Source: Lepidonotus clava
Taxonomy: Eukaryota > Annelida > Polychaeta > Phyllodocida > Polynoidae
Direction: 5' to 3'
Assembly: GCA_936440205.1 (NCBI GenBank)
Contig: OW387146.1
Span: 48,040,426 to 48,104,425 of the forward strand
DNA length: 64,000 nt
In this document: positions 1 to 11,860 of the stretch, piece after piece
How the letters are laid out: each line of letters begins with the position of its first letter
Position numbering within the stretch: the first letter of the stretch is position 1
Translations under genes and position numbers: made by a program
Notes under the pieces: generated by a model
Seen by the model: only the letters and a program-made list of their open reading frames with translations
What the model was told of the DNA's origin: nothing
Databases searched by the model: none

Positions 1-454
1 GTTTAATAAAAGGATAAAGTCATTCAGATTTATCATTGTTTTATCAAACAATAATATAAGATTCCATCTAGCATTATACTTGAGTGTGGTTCTAGCTTGT
101 GCAAAGAATAATGCTAATAAGAATGTGTTTAATAAAAGGATAAATTCGCTCAAACTCATTATCGTCTTATCAAACTAGACAAATATGATACAAATTGAAT
201 AGCATTATACTTGAGTGTGGTTCTAGCTTGTGCAAAGAATAATGCTAATCAGAATTTGTTTAATAAAAGGATAAAGTCATTCAAATTTATCATGGTTTTA
301 ACAAACAATACAAATGATATTGCATAGCATTATACTTGAGTGTGGTTCTAGCTTGTGTAATGTAAAGAATAATGATAATCAGAATTTGTTTAATAAAAGG
401 ATAAAGTCATTCAAATTTATCATGGTTTTAACAAACAATACAAATGATGTTGCA
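1..454 (+). repeat. Tandem array of ~128-bp AT-rich unit (array 1)
   Basis: About three and a half head-to-tail units, each opening with TAGCATTATACTTGAGT followed by GTGGTTCTAGCTTGTG and an AT-rich body with TTTAATAAAAGGAT. Unit starts are near 69, 200, 325 and 455. The array runs directly into the conserved module at 455. No coding potential. Confidence 0.9.
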
Positions 455-1010
455 TAGCATTATACTTGAGTGTGGTTCTAGCTTGTTTAACTCAAGTATA
501 ATGCTAATCAGAAAATGTTTAATAATAGCCTTAATCCTTTCAAACTATACATTTTCTTATCAAATGAGACCTCCTTAAAAAGATTTTCAACATGAGAAAG
601 CGCCCCATCTCAGTATTTTGTTGTAATTCACTGAAAACTATTGGTAACCATGGCAACAAAAGGTAACTTTTGGGCCTATAGACTTACTCTTCAAGAAAGG
701 GTCATTTATGAAAATTTTTAAAAGTTATTTTGAATTCCTAAGTGTCTAAACTCAATCAAATCTTAATTCTGAAAAATATTCAACATACTAGAGAATTTAT
801 CATATATTTTGGTGTTATTAAACATGCATTTTAGTTGCATTTAGTTTGGAATGAATAAAGTCATATTCAAATTCTCCCTTTCTTTGTAGATAGGTCTCTA
901 GTGACAGGATCTGCTGGCTCTCCCATCTGCTGTACTGCCTCCCCCTGCTATTCAAGTGTATGGTTGATGTACAGAGGGAGGGAGCATCACTCAGAGAACA
1001 GCCAGAGTGC
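455..1010 (+). repeat. Conserved module, type I, copy 1
   Basis: Opens with a hairpin: TAGCATTATACTTGAGT is repeated inverted within about 20 bases (17-bp stem). It holds GAAAGCGCCCCATCTCAG, an X-box GTAACCATGGCAAC at 644-657, and a G-rich foldback near 940-990 (a CCTCCCCCTG arm against a purine-rich arm). The same order recurs in eleven type I modules in this window. Confidence 0.9.
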
Positions 1011-1195
1011 AGAAGGCATTTGTAACGTCATTACAAAGCAACAGTAGTCATCTTGAGAGCCCTGGATAAGCTGTTGGTAACTCGAGGGAGCTGGGGGTAG
1101 TGTGTGGGTGCTGTGGGCAGTGGGTAAGGTTCGTGGGCAGTATTTGAGAGCCATAGCACAGGTGTGTAGATTCTGAATTTGCAGTTACGATCGTC

Positions 1196-1240
1196 GTTGC
1201 TACGCGCGGCCGTTGCTTAGCAACGGCCGCGCGTAGCAAC
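1196..1240. repeat. 45-bp perfect GC-rich palindrome
   Basis: Two 22-base arms around one central base form a perfect inverted repeat. The centre GTTGCTTAGCAAC is itself a palindrome matching the RFX X-box half-site pattern. It could extrude as a cruciform. It follows the module, as in the other units. Confidence 0.9.
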
Positions 1241-1317
1241 CGGCCGTCAAGGCAGTCAGAGCTTAAAAACGGAGGCTGTGGACAAATCTTAAGGCCACAG
1301 ATCATGTCTGGAGGCTT

Positions 1318-1728
1318 TGGGTCGAGTCTGGAGGCCCTGCCTTGAGTCTGGAAGCTAAGGGTCAAGTCTGGAGGTCGTGGGTCGAGTCTGGAGGCTATGG
1401 GTCGAGTCAGACAACTTCATTATCCACAGGGCAGGGCCTTTCCGGTTTTGCTGCTTTCATATACATGTTTTGGGCGCCGCCGGATAACGTTTCCCGCTTC
1501 TTGGATTCCATCCGGGTTCCATGGGCAGTGTGTGGAGGCCGTGGGTAGTGTGTGGAAGTTGTGGGTGTTGTGTAAAAGTCGTAGGTTGAGTGTAGAGGTC
1601 GTAGGTGGAGTGTGAAAGTCATAGGTGGAGTGTGGAGGTCGTAGGTGGAGTGTGGAGGTCGTACGTGGAGTGTGTAAGTCATAGGTGGTGTGTGTAAGTC
1701 GTAGGTGGTGTGTGGGAGCTGTAGGTGA
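1318..1728 (+). repeat. 20-bp-period minisatellite
   Basis: Degenerate tandem repeats of about 20 bases. The first block reads like GAGTCTGGAGGCNNTGGGTC, the later one like GTGTGGAGGTCGTAGGTGGA. Stop-poor frames on both strands here are by-products of the period and are not genes. Confidence 0.85.
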
Positions 1729-2116
1729 TAGCATTATACTTGAGGGTGGTTCTAGCTTGTGTAAAGAATAATGATAATGATAATTTGTTTAATAAAAGGA
1801 TAAAGTCATTCAAATTTATCATGGTTTTATCAAACAATACAAATAACATTGCATAGCATTATACTTGAGTGTGGTTCTAGCTTGTCGAAAGAATAATGCT
1901 AATCAGAATCTATATAATAAAGGGATTAATTTACTCAAACGTATCATGGTTTTATTGAATAAGATGAAAAACATATATCAATAACACAGCATTATACTTG
2001 AGTGTGGTTCTAGCTTGTGCAAGAATAATGCTAATCAGAATTTCTTTAATAACGGGAAGAATTTACTCAAACGTATCAAGGTTTTATTAAATGAGACAAA
2101 AGATATATAAATTACA
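1729..2116 (+). repeat. Tandem ~128-bp array 2
   Basis: Three units starting near 1729, 1855 and 1985, of the same family as array 1 and in the same orientation. Confidence 0.88.
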
Positions 2117-2676
2117 TAGCATTATGCTTGAGTGTGGTTCTAGCTTGTTTAACTCAAGTATAATGCTAATCAGAAAATGTTTAATAATAGCCTTAATCCT
2201 TTCAAACTAAACATTTTCTTAGCAAATGAGACCTCCTGAAAATGAATTTCAACATGAGAAAGCGCCCCATCTCAGTATTTTGCTGTAATTCACCGAAAAC
2301 CATTGGTAGCCATGGCAACAAAAAGTAACTTTTGGACCTATAGACCCACCATTCAAGAAAGGGTCAGTTATGAAGTTTTCTTGAGAGCTGTTTTAAATTT
2401 CTAAGTGTTCAAACTCAATGTAATTTTAATTCTGAATAATATTCAACATACTATAGAATTTATCATATATTTTGATGTTCATAAACATTCATTTTAGATC
2501 CATTTTGTATGAAATGATTGAAAGACAAATTCAAATTAACCCCTATTCAATACCCAGATCTATAGAGTAAGGATTTCCTGGCTGGTCCATCTGCTGTCCT
2601 GCCTCCCCCTGCTATTCCCACATATGATCAACATTATGGGGGAGGGAGTTTCACTAAGAGAACAGCAGGAAGTGAC
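2117..2676 (+). repeat. Conserved module, type I, copy 2
   Basis: Same hairpin start, AAAGCGCCCCATCTCAG block and G-rich foldback (CCTCCCCCTG against GGGGGAGGGAG) as copy 1. The X-box position is slightly diverged. Confidence 0.88.
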
Positions 2677-2865
2677 ATCACAACTGAAAGTGTGACCTGT
2701 GAGCAGAAGACATTTCAAGTATTGCATAAATGGTCTAAAATCCTTAAAAATGGGGGTTTTGGACCCAGGAAAAAGACCACAAGTTTAGATTGGTGCCATG
2801 CAAATGATATAACAGGTCAAATTTTATTTCTATTGGACACTTTTTTAGTTAGAGCTGTAGAAAGT

Positions 2866-3115
2866 GGCCGTCGCGGGTCCCGCGGCCGTTGCTAAGCGCG
2901 GCCGGTGCCTAGCAACGACCACGACGCTTAGCAACAGGCCGCTGCAGCTTAGCAACGGGCTGTCGTAGCACTGTAGTGAGTGTCTGAGGCCGTCTGAGGG
3001 CTGTAGTGAGCGTCTGGAGGTCGTTGTGAGTGTCTGAGGAACGTGATAAGTATCTGAGGGCAGTGGTGAGTGTCTGGGGGCCGTAGGTTGAGTCTTAGGG
3101 CTGTAGGGTACGTCT
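2866..3115. repeat. Degenerate GC-rich palindrome and minisatellite
   Basis: Imperfect GTTGCTAAGCGCGGCC and TTAGCAACGG repeats at 2888-2960, followed by 20-bp-period repeats of the form GTGAGTGTCTGAGGGCNGTA up to about 3115. Confidence 0.75.
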
Positions 3116-3213
3116 CGTAATTGCACTTCAATCTCCGACCATTTCCCTCAATCTCCAAGCAGAGTTTTGGTCCCTTTCCCGCCCTGAGGTCGTGGGTGAT
3201 GTCTTGGAGACGT

Positions 3214-3345
3214 CAGGGGTGTGCAAATGCTCGCAAATTCGCACAAATGTGCTTATTTGTCTAAGAAAGTGCGAATTTTGTCCTGAAAATTATATAGGAA
3301 AATGAAAAAGCTATATATCCAAAAAAGTGCGAATTTATGACTGGA
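3214..3345. mobile_element. MITE fragment (CAGGGGTGTGCA family)
   Basis: Starts CAGGGGTGTGCAAATG and is rich in GTGCGAATTT motifs, like the complete element at 8334-8507. The far terminus is not visible, so this copy is partial. It is followed by a G run at 3380-3397 and by repeat-poor DNA to 3576 with no gene. Confidence 0.6.
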
Positions 3346-3576
3346 TGGTGTGGATCAGGGACATTCCCAGGGTCTGCTGGGGGGGGGGGGGGGGGTGAGG
3401 TTCCATAAGTGGAACATTTGCCTATAGACCTATTTTGAAAAAGTGGGGTGGTGAACAGTAAAAGGTGGAACTTTTCAATATTTTCCAACTAATTTTAGGG
3501 GTTTCTAAATTTTGGAAGGAAAGACCAGTGGAACTTCTGGAAAAATTTCTTTTGTTGGGGGGTGAATTAATTACAT

Positions 3577-4228
3577 AGCATTATACTTGAGTGTGGTTCT
3601 AGCTTGTGCAAAGAATAATGCTAATCAGAATTTGTTTAATAAAAGGATGAATTTGCTCAAACTTATTATGGTCTTAGCAAACAATATAATACAAATTACT
3701 TAGCATTATACTTGAGTGTGGTTCTAGCTTGTGCAAGAATAATGACAAAGATAATTTGTTTAATAATGTGATGAATTTACTCAAACCTATCATGATTTGA
3801 TTAAATGAGACGAAAAATACATAAATTACATAGCATTATACTTGAGGGTGGTTCTAGCTTGTCCAAAGAATAATGCTAATCAGAATTTGTTTAATAAAAG
3901 CATAAATTCACTCAAATTCATCATGGTCTTATCAAAATTTAATGATACAAACAAGATACAATTACATAGCATTATACTTGAGTGTGGTTCTAGCTTGTGC
4001 AAAGAATAATGCTAATCAGAATTTGTTTAATAAAAGGATGAATTTGCTCAAACGTATCACGGTCTTAGCAGACAAGACAAATATGATACAAATTACATAG
4101 AATTATACTTGAGTGTGGTTCTAGCTTGTGCAAGAATAATGCTAATCAGAATTTGTTTAATAACGGGAAGAATTTACTCAAACGTATCAAGGTTTTATTA
4201 AATGAGACCAAAGAAAATATTAATTACA
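3577..4228 (+). repeat. Tandem ~128-bp array 3
   Basis: Five units, starting near 3577, 3700, 3829, 3967 and 4097, of the same family and orientation as array 1. Confidence 0.88.
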
Positions 4229-4792
4229 TCACACATTATACTTGAGTGTGGTTCTAGCTTGTTTAACTCAAGTATAATGCTAATCAGAAAATGTTTAATA
4301 ATAGCCTCAATCCATTCAAACTAAACATTTTCTCATCAAATGAGACCTCCTAAATAAGAATTTCAACATGAGAAAGCGCCCCATCTCAGTATGTTGCTGT
4401 AATTCACTGAAAACTATTGGTAACCATAGCAACAAAAGGTAACTTTTGGACCTATAGACCCACTCTTCAAGAAAGGGTCATTTATGAACTTTTGATGAGA
4501 GCTGTTTTGAATTTCTAAGCATTCAAAGTCAGTCTGATTTTAATTCAAAATACTATTCAACTTACTATAGAAATTATTGTATTTTTTGGTGTGCATATTC
4601 ATGCATTTCAGTTACATTTTGTATTAAATGATACACAGTCAAATTCAAATTAACCCTAACTCAGTGCACTGGTCTATAGAGGCTGGATTTGCTGGCTTTT
4701 CCATCCACTGTCCTACCTCCCCCTGCTGTTCCCACATAATGATCAATGATCGGGGGGAGGGAGTATCACTATGAGAACGGCCGGAAGTGACA
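4229..4792 (+). repeat. Conserved module, type I, copy 3
   Basis: Has the hairpin start, the AAAGCGCCCC block, the X-box variant GTAACCATAGCAAC, and a G-rich foldback ending in GAGAACGGCCGGAAGTGACA. Confidence 0.88.
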
Positions 4793-4977
4793 TTGGTGAT
4801 GTTCATGAGTTGTGACCGTGTTTGTGGCCGTGTTTATGGCCATAGATCACCCTAAACAGTATCCCTATGCAAATATTCGAAAACATCACTAAATTCTGAT
4901 AAGTTTGAAAAAAAAAATTGTCAAAATTGATGCAGTAGAAGCTGAGAAAGGAAACAGATACCATAAAAATAAGTTAG

Positions 4978-5062
4978 GATCGCCGTTGCTAAGCGCGGCC
5001 GTTGCTATGCGCGGCCGTTGCTAAGCAACGGCCGCGCGTAGCAACGGCCGCGCGTAGCAATT
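4978..5062. repeat. GC-rich palindrome, extended
   Basis: Multiple GTTGCTANGCGCGGCC repeats fold against AGCAACGGCCGCGCGTAG repeats, giving a longer imperfect hairpin than the 45-bp copies. It is preceded by GATGCAGTAGAAGCTGAG, a spacer motif that also precedes the palindromes at 8183, 27535 and 57719. Confidence 0.85.
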
Positions 5063-6471
5063 GCTTAGAAGTTCGAGACTGTCGGCAGTGTATAGAAGAC
5101 GTATGAAGTGTTCTGACAGTTTGGATAACCTTAATTGGGTTCATTCTGCTGCTGAGATGCTAGATGATCGGGAAGTCACCATGCAGTGCCGTAGAAGCTG
5201 AGAAAGGACATCATAATCATAAGTTACGATCGCCGCTGCTACGCCCGGCCGTTTCTACGCGCGGCCCTTGCTTAGCAACAGCCGACTCTCCAAGCAGAGG
5301 TTTGGCCCCTTTCCCGCCCTGAGCTGTAGGTCGAGTAGCCTGCAAAGCAAGCCCCTCCCCTGGTCGGGGCTTGCCTGTAGGGGGCCTGTAGCCCGGGGCC
5401 TGTAGCCCCGATCCGATTGTGGAGTGCTCGTTTAAAAGAGGTGGGGCCCTGGGGTAGGGGCACTGCAGGGCAAATATAGAGGACTTGAAGTTTACCAACC
5501 CAGGTTTTACAGGCCCGCACCCAGGGTCTGCGGTGGGGGGGGGGGGGGGAGGTAACGAGAATCCCTGCTTATCATGTCAATAATTTAAACTTATAAAGGG
5601 AGTGGCGAGGTTCCCAATATTCAATATTTTCTCCTATCTTTTTAGGGGGTTACAATGAACTTTTTAACCTTTTAGACCCTAATCCGCCTATAGGCCTAGC
5701 TGCCCAAGGCTGTGCTCCCCAATTCGGCCATAGCCGCCCGGAAAAATGATCATTTTTCCATAATCTTTCCATATTTTTCCAATTAGAATACTTTGATAAG
5801 TCTTCAACATACAGAAACGGCAAATATATCATTTAAAAGCTTATTAAAATATCTATTCAATGCTTAAACCCATATGTCTAAAATAATAATTGCTATTGTT
5901 GAGTGAGCCCTTGAAAGGAAATCCCAAGGGAAATCAATGGAAATCCTGGGGAAATACAGCAATTCTTATTCGCAATCTGTGGGGTCAAAAGGATGGAAAG
6001 AGTGGTGGGTCTCAATAGGTGGAACATTTTAAGAAATTTCCTCTGTGGGGGGGGGGGGCCTGATTTTAGTTACAAAAGAATGATACAGGGGCACCACAAT
6101 TTGTATGATTTGAAAACAGATTGACTAAACCCTAGCATATATATATTAAACATTTGAATCGGTCTTCATTTAAACATGGCGCCAATGACCTTCTTCCCCA
6201 ATGTCAAGAGACTTATGAAAGTGCCTCCTAGAAAGGAGATTTCCACAAATTTTCAAATAATAACCAGTCCCTTGCTTCAAACCCGTTGTAACGTAAATGA
6301 CAGTACACCTTTTTAAGGGGGGTCCTGTTCGTCTCTGGAATGACAATATCCAGAGATGAATACTTTGTCTATAGATCGAGTGTGGGAGGTGATGGTCGAG
6401 TGTGGGAAGTGTAGGTCGAGTCGGGGAGCTGTAGGTCGAGTGTGGGAAATGAAGTATAATACAAATTACAT
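5063..6471. other. Repeat debris without a gene
   Basis: Contains a second half-palindrome at 5220-5290 and a CCCTTTCCCGCCCTG box near 5307-5322, then G runs at 5532-5549 and 6045-6058 and otherwise AT-rich sequence. A short 20-bp-period stretch (GTCGAGTGTGGGAGGTGATG type) lies at 6370-6445. Short frames here show no recognisable protein. Confidence 0.5.
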
Positions 6472-7001
6472 AGCATTATACTTGAGTGTGGTTCTAGCTT
6501 GTGGAAAAATAATGCTGATCAGAATTTGTTTAATAATGTGATGAATTTACTCAAACTTATCATGGTACCGGTTTTATTAAGTGAGCAAAAATTATATAAA
6601 GAATACATAGCATTATACTTGAGTGTGGTTCTAACTTGTGCAAAGAATAATGCTAATAAGAATGTGTTCAATAAAAGGATATATTCGCTCAACCTCATTA
6701 TCGTCTTATCAAACAAGACAAATATGATACAAATTGAATAGCATTATACTTGAGTGTGGTTCTAGCTTGTGCAAGAATAATGCTCATCAGGATTTGTTTA
6801 ATAATGGGATGAATTTACTCAAACTTATCATGGTTTTAATAATGAGACCAGAATAAAATATAAATTACATAGCATTATACTTGAGTGTGGTTCTAGCTTG
6901 TGTAAGAATAATGCTAATCAGAATTTCTTTAATAATGGGATGAATTTACTCAAACTTATCCTGGTTTTATCAAACGAGACAAAAGAAATATATAAATTAC
7001 G
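6472..7001 (+). repeat. Tandem ~130-bp array 4
   Basis: Four units starting near 6472, 6607, 6739 and 6868, all in the same orientation. Confidence 0.88.
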
Positions 7002-7395
7002 TAGCATTATACTTGAGTGTGGTTCTAGCTTGTGTAATTTAACTCAAGTATAATGCTAATCAGAAAATGTTTAATAATAGCCTCAATCCATTCAAACTAA
7101 ACATTTTCTTATCAAATGAGACCTCCTAAAAACGATTTTCAACATGAGAAAGCGCCCCATTTTAGTATTTTGCTGTAATTAGCCTAAAAAGATTGGTAAC
7201 CATAGCAACTATCAGTAACTTTTGCTGAAAACAAGTCAGCTGTTCCATCCACTGGCACCCTCCCCCTGATGTTGCCTGACAGAATCACCTGTCAAAGGGA
7301 GTAAGTGCAAATAAAGGAGCAGCTAGTCTCAAAGCAAAGCAGCTGTCACAGCTGTCACAATTGTGGCCAAAGGCCTCCTTTAACATGATTTTAAC
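7002..7395 (+). repeat. Conserved module, type II, copy 1
   Basis: Shares the hairpin and AAAGCGCCCC block with type I. After GATTGGTAACCATAGCAACT it switches to a different 3' half: AAACAAGTCAGCTGTTCCAT, a CACCCTCCCCCTG foldback, then GTAAGTGCAAATAAAGGAGC. The stretch near 7300-7310 is a relative of the unoccupied target of the giant transposon found at 34304. Confidence 0.88.
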
Positions 7396-7689
7396 GACAA
7401 GAATACGATTAAGATTCAATTTTCTGATCAATTTGATAACAAGATTGTAAAAGTTGGCCGACTAGAAACTAAGATGGGTGAAATTTAAAATGTTAGGTTG
7501 GAGGCTATTCCAGCCCCCCCCCCCTTCCACCTACACATTTTTTAAATTTCTCAGCACATAAAGAAAAGAGAGACCTGGCGATTGCAGCGATTATTGTAGA
7601 GATAATTTCCTTTTAAACAAGCCTAATATTGTGAAAATTGGTGGACTACAAGTGTTGTAATCGCCATAATCATCTTCTCAGATGAGGTC

Positions 7690-7797
7690 ACAATCGCCGT
7701 TGCTAGGGGCAGCCGTTCCTTAGCAACGGCCCTCCCCGACACAATCTCCGACCATTCCATCAATCTCCAGGCAGTGTTTGGGTTATTTTCCCGCCCA
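7690..7797. promoter_or_regulatory. Degenerate palindrome plus E2F-like box
   Basis: GCCGTTGCTAGGGGCAGCC and TTAGCAACGGCC lead into TCCGACCATTCCATCAATCT and TTATTTTCCCGCCC. The last matches the E2F core TTTSSCGC. The block is conserved at about ten places in the window. Whether any factor binds is inference. Confidence 0.5.
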
Positions 7798-7799
7798 GG

Positions 7800-8110
7800 G
7801 AGGTGTGGGGGCTGTGGGTTGAGTCTGGACTGTGTCAGGACGTTATGAACTGTGTCAGGGCGTTGGGGGCTGTGTCTGGGCATTGGGGGCTGTGTCAGGG
7901 CGTTATAGACTGTGTCAGGGCGTTGGGGGCTGTGTCAGGGCATTGGGGGCTGTGTCAGGGCGTTATAGACTGTGTCAGGGCGTTGGGGGCTGTGTCAGGG
8001 CATTGGGGGCTGTGTCAGGGCGTTGGGGGCTGTGTCAGGGCGGTTGGGGCTGTATTAGGGCATTGGGGACTGTGTCTGGGCGTTCCGGACTGTGTCAGGG
8101 TGGTGGTCTG
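7800..8110 (+). repeat. 20-bp minisatellite, GTGTCAGGGCGTTGGGGGCT
   Basis: About fifteen nearly identical 20-base units. The regular period keeps overlapping frames open on the plus strand; these are artefacts, not proteins. Confidence 0.93.
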
Positions 8111-8182
8111 ATGAGTTTAAAAAAAAAGATGGCAAAATCGATGCAGTAGAAGCTTAGGAATGAAACATTTTCCAAATCATTC

Positions 8183-8320
8183 ACAATTGCGGCCGTTGCT
8201 ACGCGCGGCCGTTGCTAAGCAACGACCGCGCGTAGCAACGGCCGCGGCCGGCGGAACCACTACACTCTCCGACCATTCCATCAATCTCCAGGGGCAGTTT
8301 GGGTTATTTTCCCGCCCTGA
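8183..8320. promoter_or_regulatory. GC-rich palindrome plus E2F-like box
   Basis: GCGGCCGTTGCTACGCGCGG folds onto CCGCGCGTAGCAACGGCCGC (8187-8248, near perfect). It is followed by CTCTCCGACCATTCCATCAA and TTTTCCCGCC at 8307-8316. This is the clearest example of the palindrome-to-E2F-box order. Confidence 0.6.
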
Positions 8321-8333
8321 GTGCAGGGGTGTG

Positions 8334-8507
8334 CAGACCCCCACTTATTTTAGCAAAACTCACAGCAAAATTCGCACAATCTAGTCACTTTTTGCACATT
8401 TTTGTATAGCATTTTCACTTTCCTATATAAATTTGTGCTAAAAATTCGCACATTCTGTGACAAAATTCGCACATTGGTGCGAATGTGCGAGCACTTGCAC
8501 ACCCCTG
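8334..8507. mobile_element. 174-bp MITE with CAGGGGTGTGCA ends
   Basis: Terminal inverted repeats CAGGGGTGTGCA and TGCACACCCCTG bound an AT-rich core full of TTCGCACA motifs. A 5-bp duplication GAGTG flanks it (8329-8333 and 8508-8512). The CAG start resembles hAT-type MITEs, but the duplication length is not the usual 8 bp, so the superfamily is left open. Confidence 0.75.
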
Positions 8508-8519
8508 GAGTGTCGTAGG

Positions 8520-8850
8520 GGCGAGTCAGGCGTTTTAGGTAGTGTGTGGGAGTCGTAGGTAGAGTATGGGAGCAGTGAGCAGTGTATGGGAGCCGTGGGT
8601 AGTGTGTGGGAGCCGTGGGTAGTGTGTGGGGGCCGTGGGTAGTGTGTGGGGGCCGTGGGTAGTGTGTGGGAGCCGTGGGTAATGTGTGGGAGCCGTGGGT
8701 AGTGTGTGGGGGCCGTGGGTAGGGTGTGGGAGCCGTGGGTAGTGTGTGGGAGCCGTGGGTAGTGTGTGGGGGCCGTGGGTAGGGTGTGGGAGCCGTGGGT
8801 AGTGTGTGGGAGCCGTGGGTAGGGTGTGGGAGCCGTGGGTAGTTGTGTGG
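8520..8850 (+). repeat. 20-bp minisatellite, GTGTGGGAGCCGTGGGTAGT
   Basis: About sixteen units of 20 bases. The minus-strand frame reading THYPRLPHTTHGS repeats is the translation of the satellite and is not annotated as a gene. Confidence 0.95.
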
Positions 8851-8884
8851 GACAGAATGTCATTTTGCGTTTGGGGGAGGTGTG

Positions 8885-9520
8885 TAATAAAAGGATAAAT
8901 TCATTCAAATTTGTCATGGTCTTACCAAACAATAGAAATAATATACAATTTCAATAACATTATATACTTGAGTGTGGTTCTAGCTTGTTTAACTCAAGTA
9001 TAATGCTAATCAGAAAATGTTTAATAATAGCCTTTATCCATTCAAACTTAACATTTTCTTATCAAATAAGACCTCCTAAAAAAGATTTTCAACATGAGAA
9101 AGCGCCCCATCTTAGCATTTCGCTGTAATTCACTGAAAACTATTGGTAACCATAGCAACAAATGGTAACTTTTTGACCTATAGACCCACTTTTCAAGAAG
9201 GGGTCATTTAGAAAGTTTTCTGAAGAGCTGTTTTGAATACCTAAGTGTCTAAACTGAATCCAATTTCAATTCTGAATAATATTCAACATACTATAGGAAT
9301 TATCATATATTTTGGTGTGCAAGAACATGCATTTCAGTTGCATTTTGTAATAAATAGTTAATAGCCAAATTCAAATCAACCCTATCTCAGTACAAAGATC
9401 TATAGAGACTGGATTTGCTGGCTTTTCCATTCACTGTACTCCCTCCCCCTGCTGTTCCTGTATATATAATTGATGATCAGGGGGAGGGAGTGCCATTATG
9501 AGAACAGCCGGAAGTGACGT
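8885..9520 (+). repeat. Array remnant and conserved module, type I, copy 4
   Basis: A single partial array unit (8885-8954) leads into the hairpin start at about 8955, then the AAAGCGCCCC block, the X-box variant GTAACCATAGCAAC and the G-rich foldback. Confidence 0.88.
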
Positions 9521-10215
9521 TGCCGTAACTAGGAACGGCCGTTGCTTAGCAACAGCCACACGTAGCAACGACGATCATAACTGTAAATCAGATAATTTTT
9601 ATAATGATTACAGACTTCCTACGACCTCCACGCACTGTCTTCAAGATACACATGGCTGAGGAGTTGTTTTAGGGTTGTGTGGGGTGTCGTAGTGTTGTGT
9701 GACGTTTGTTGGGTTGTATGGTGTTGTATGAGGCACAATCGTCACTGCTGTGAGTGGCCGTCACTTAGTAACAACCTCCGCCTCTTATCATCATATGAGG
9801 GCCGTCGTGAGTGTGTTAGTGTCCTGGTTTTTGTGTAATGGCGTTGGGGATATTGTGAGGGCCATGGTGTGGGTGGAAGATGACTTTAAACCAGGATGTA
9901 TTGCTCTGGAAATGCTCTACGATCGGGAAGCTGTCATCCAGTGTGTCGTCGTTGCTAGGGCCGGCCGTTGCTTAGAAACGGCCGCGCGTAGTAACGGCGG
10001 ACGTCTCAACCACCTCCTGGAACTCAAAATCTGTTTTATTTAGGACAAGAGGCTTATATATGATATAGAAACAAGTTTAATATTTTGAAAATTGCTTGAC
10101 TGCATGTGCTGTAATCGCCAAAATCATCTTCTGAGTTGAAGTCACAATCGCCGTTGTTAAGGGCGGCCGTCGCTTAGGAACGGGCGGCCACAGCTTAGCA
10201 ACAGACGGCGATATC
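9521..10215. repeat. Cluster of degenerate GC-rich palindromes
   Basis: Three palindrome-type blocks, at about 9535-9580, 9948-10002 and 10148-10210, each with GTTGCTTAG or TTAGCAAC cores, are separated by GTNGGGTTGTGTGGNGTGTC minisatellite remnants. No gene is visible. Confidence 0.7.
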
Positions 10216-10545
10216 AACAATCAGGGTTGTCTGAGGCGTTGTAGGGTTGAGTGGGGTGTCATAGGGTCGCTGGTGAAGTATTCTGACAGCCTGGAAGAGT
10301 TTAATTGGGATTCATTCAGTGCCGTGATGCTCTGCGTTTGTCAGGGCCCCACGTGAATATCTAGTACCTATTACTGCCACTTGGGGCGCTTGGGGCGCTG
10401 CATGGAGTTCCCGCCACTACAGCTGGGACCCGCAAAATACATTGCAGGATGGGCAAAAGTCTTGCTGGAGAGACCTATTTGCGACTTTGTAATGAAACTG
10501 TGTTTTAAGGATCTGGATCTGACAAAGACATTCTCATGGTGGGGG

Positions 10546-10613
10546 ATTTTCTTTTTTCTTCTTTCTTCTTCTTCTTCTTCTTCTTCTTCTTTTCTTTTTT
10601 TTTTTTTTTTTTT
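10546..10613 (+). repeat. Polypyrimidine microsatellite
   Basis: (TTC)n grading into a T run. Frames of Ser, Phe or Lys/Glu runs across it are artefacts. The flanks (10216-10545 and 10614-10757) contain no recognisable gene. Confidence 0.93.
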
Positions 10614-10757
10614 GGTTATCATCATGTTTGGGCCCCCTCCTCCATGCATTCATGCCCCCCCTTTCAATTTTTGGATCCTCCCCTGCGAACACGTCACTAC
10701 AGAGAGAACTACAGAGACGTCTCTGGGGCTGGGACGTCTCTGCTTATTGAAATGCTC

Positions 10758-10926
10758 AACAGAGTGGTGCGTGGAAGTCGTAGGTGGTGCGTGGAAGTCG
10801 TAGGTGGTGCGTGGAAGTCTTAGATGGTGCATGGAAGTCGTAGGTGGTGCGTGAAAGTCGTAGGTGGTGTGTGAAAGTCGTAGGTGGTGTGTGAAGGGTG
10901 TAGATGGTGTGTAGGGGCCGTAGCTG
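10758..10926 (+). repeat. 20-bp minisatellite, GTGCGTGGAAGTCGTAGGTG
   Basis: About eight units leading directly into the next ~128-bp array. Confidence 0.9.
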
Positions 10927-11308
10927 ATAGCATTAGACTTGAGTGTGGTTCTAGCTTGTGCAAGAATAATGCTAATCAGAATTTGTTTAATAATTGGATG
11001 AATTTGTGCAACTTTATCATGTTTTTTTTTTAAATGAGACAATAAATATACAGATTAGATAGCATTATACTTGAGTGTGGTTCTAGCTTGTGTAAAGAAT
11101 AATGATAATGATAATTTGTTTAATAAAGGGATAAATTTGACCATAATTATTGTGGTCTCAGCAAACAATACCAATAAGATTGCATAGCATTATACTTGAG
11201 TGTGGTTCTAGCTTGTGCAAAGAATAATGCTAATCAGAATTTGTTTAATAATAGGATAAATTCGCTCAAACTAAATATGGTCTTAGCAAACAACACATGT
11301 ATGATACA
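10927..11308 (+). repeat. Tandem ~128-bp array 6
   Basis: Units starting near 10927, 11059 and 11184, same orientation. Confidence 0.88.
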
Positions 11309-11860
11309 TAGCATTATACTTGAGTGTGGTTCTAGCTTGTTTAACTCAAGTATAATGCTAATCACAAAATGTTTAATAATAGCCTTAATCCATTCAAACC
11401 AAACATTTTCTTATCAAATGAGACCTCCTAAAAAAGAATTTCAACATGAGAAAGCGCCCCATCTCAGTATTTTGTCGTAATTCATTGAAAACTATTGGTA
11501 ACCATGGCAACTAAAGGTAACTTTTGGACCTATAGGCCTACTCTTCAAGAAAGGGTCATTTATAAAGTATTCTCAAGAGTGGTTTTGGATTTCCTAGCAT
11601 TTAAACTCAATCCAATTTTAATTCTGAATAATATTCAACATATTATAGAAATTATCATATATTTTGGTGTTCATAAACATCCATTTCAGTTGTATTTTGT
11701 ATAAAATGATTAAAAGACCATCTGAAATTAACCCTCACTCAGTAGGTAGGTCTATAGAGACAGGATTTACTGGCTGGCCCATCCACTGTCCAGCCTCCCC
11801 CTGCTGTTCCCATATATGACCAGTATCAGGGGGAGGAAGTATCACTCTGAGAACAGCCAG
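11309..11860 (+). repeat. Conserved module, type I, copy 5
   Basis: Hairpin start, AAAGCGCCCC block, perfect X-box GTAACCATGGCAAC at 11498-11511, and the G-rich foldback. Confidence 0.9.

Noticed and set aside
7803-8149. Two overlapping ~100-codon plus-strand frames with GAVSGHWGLCQG repeats
   Set aside because: They come from the minisatellite at 7800-8110; both frames are open for the same reason.
10371-10823. Open frames with poly-Ser, poly-Phe or Lys/Glu runs on both strands
   Set aside because: They cross the (TTC)n and T-run microsatellite at 10546-10613.
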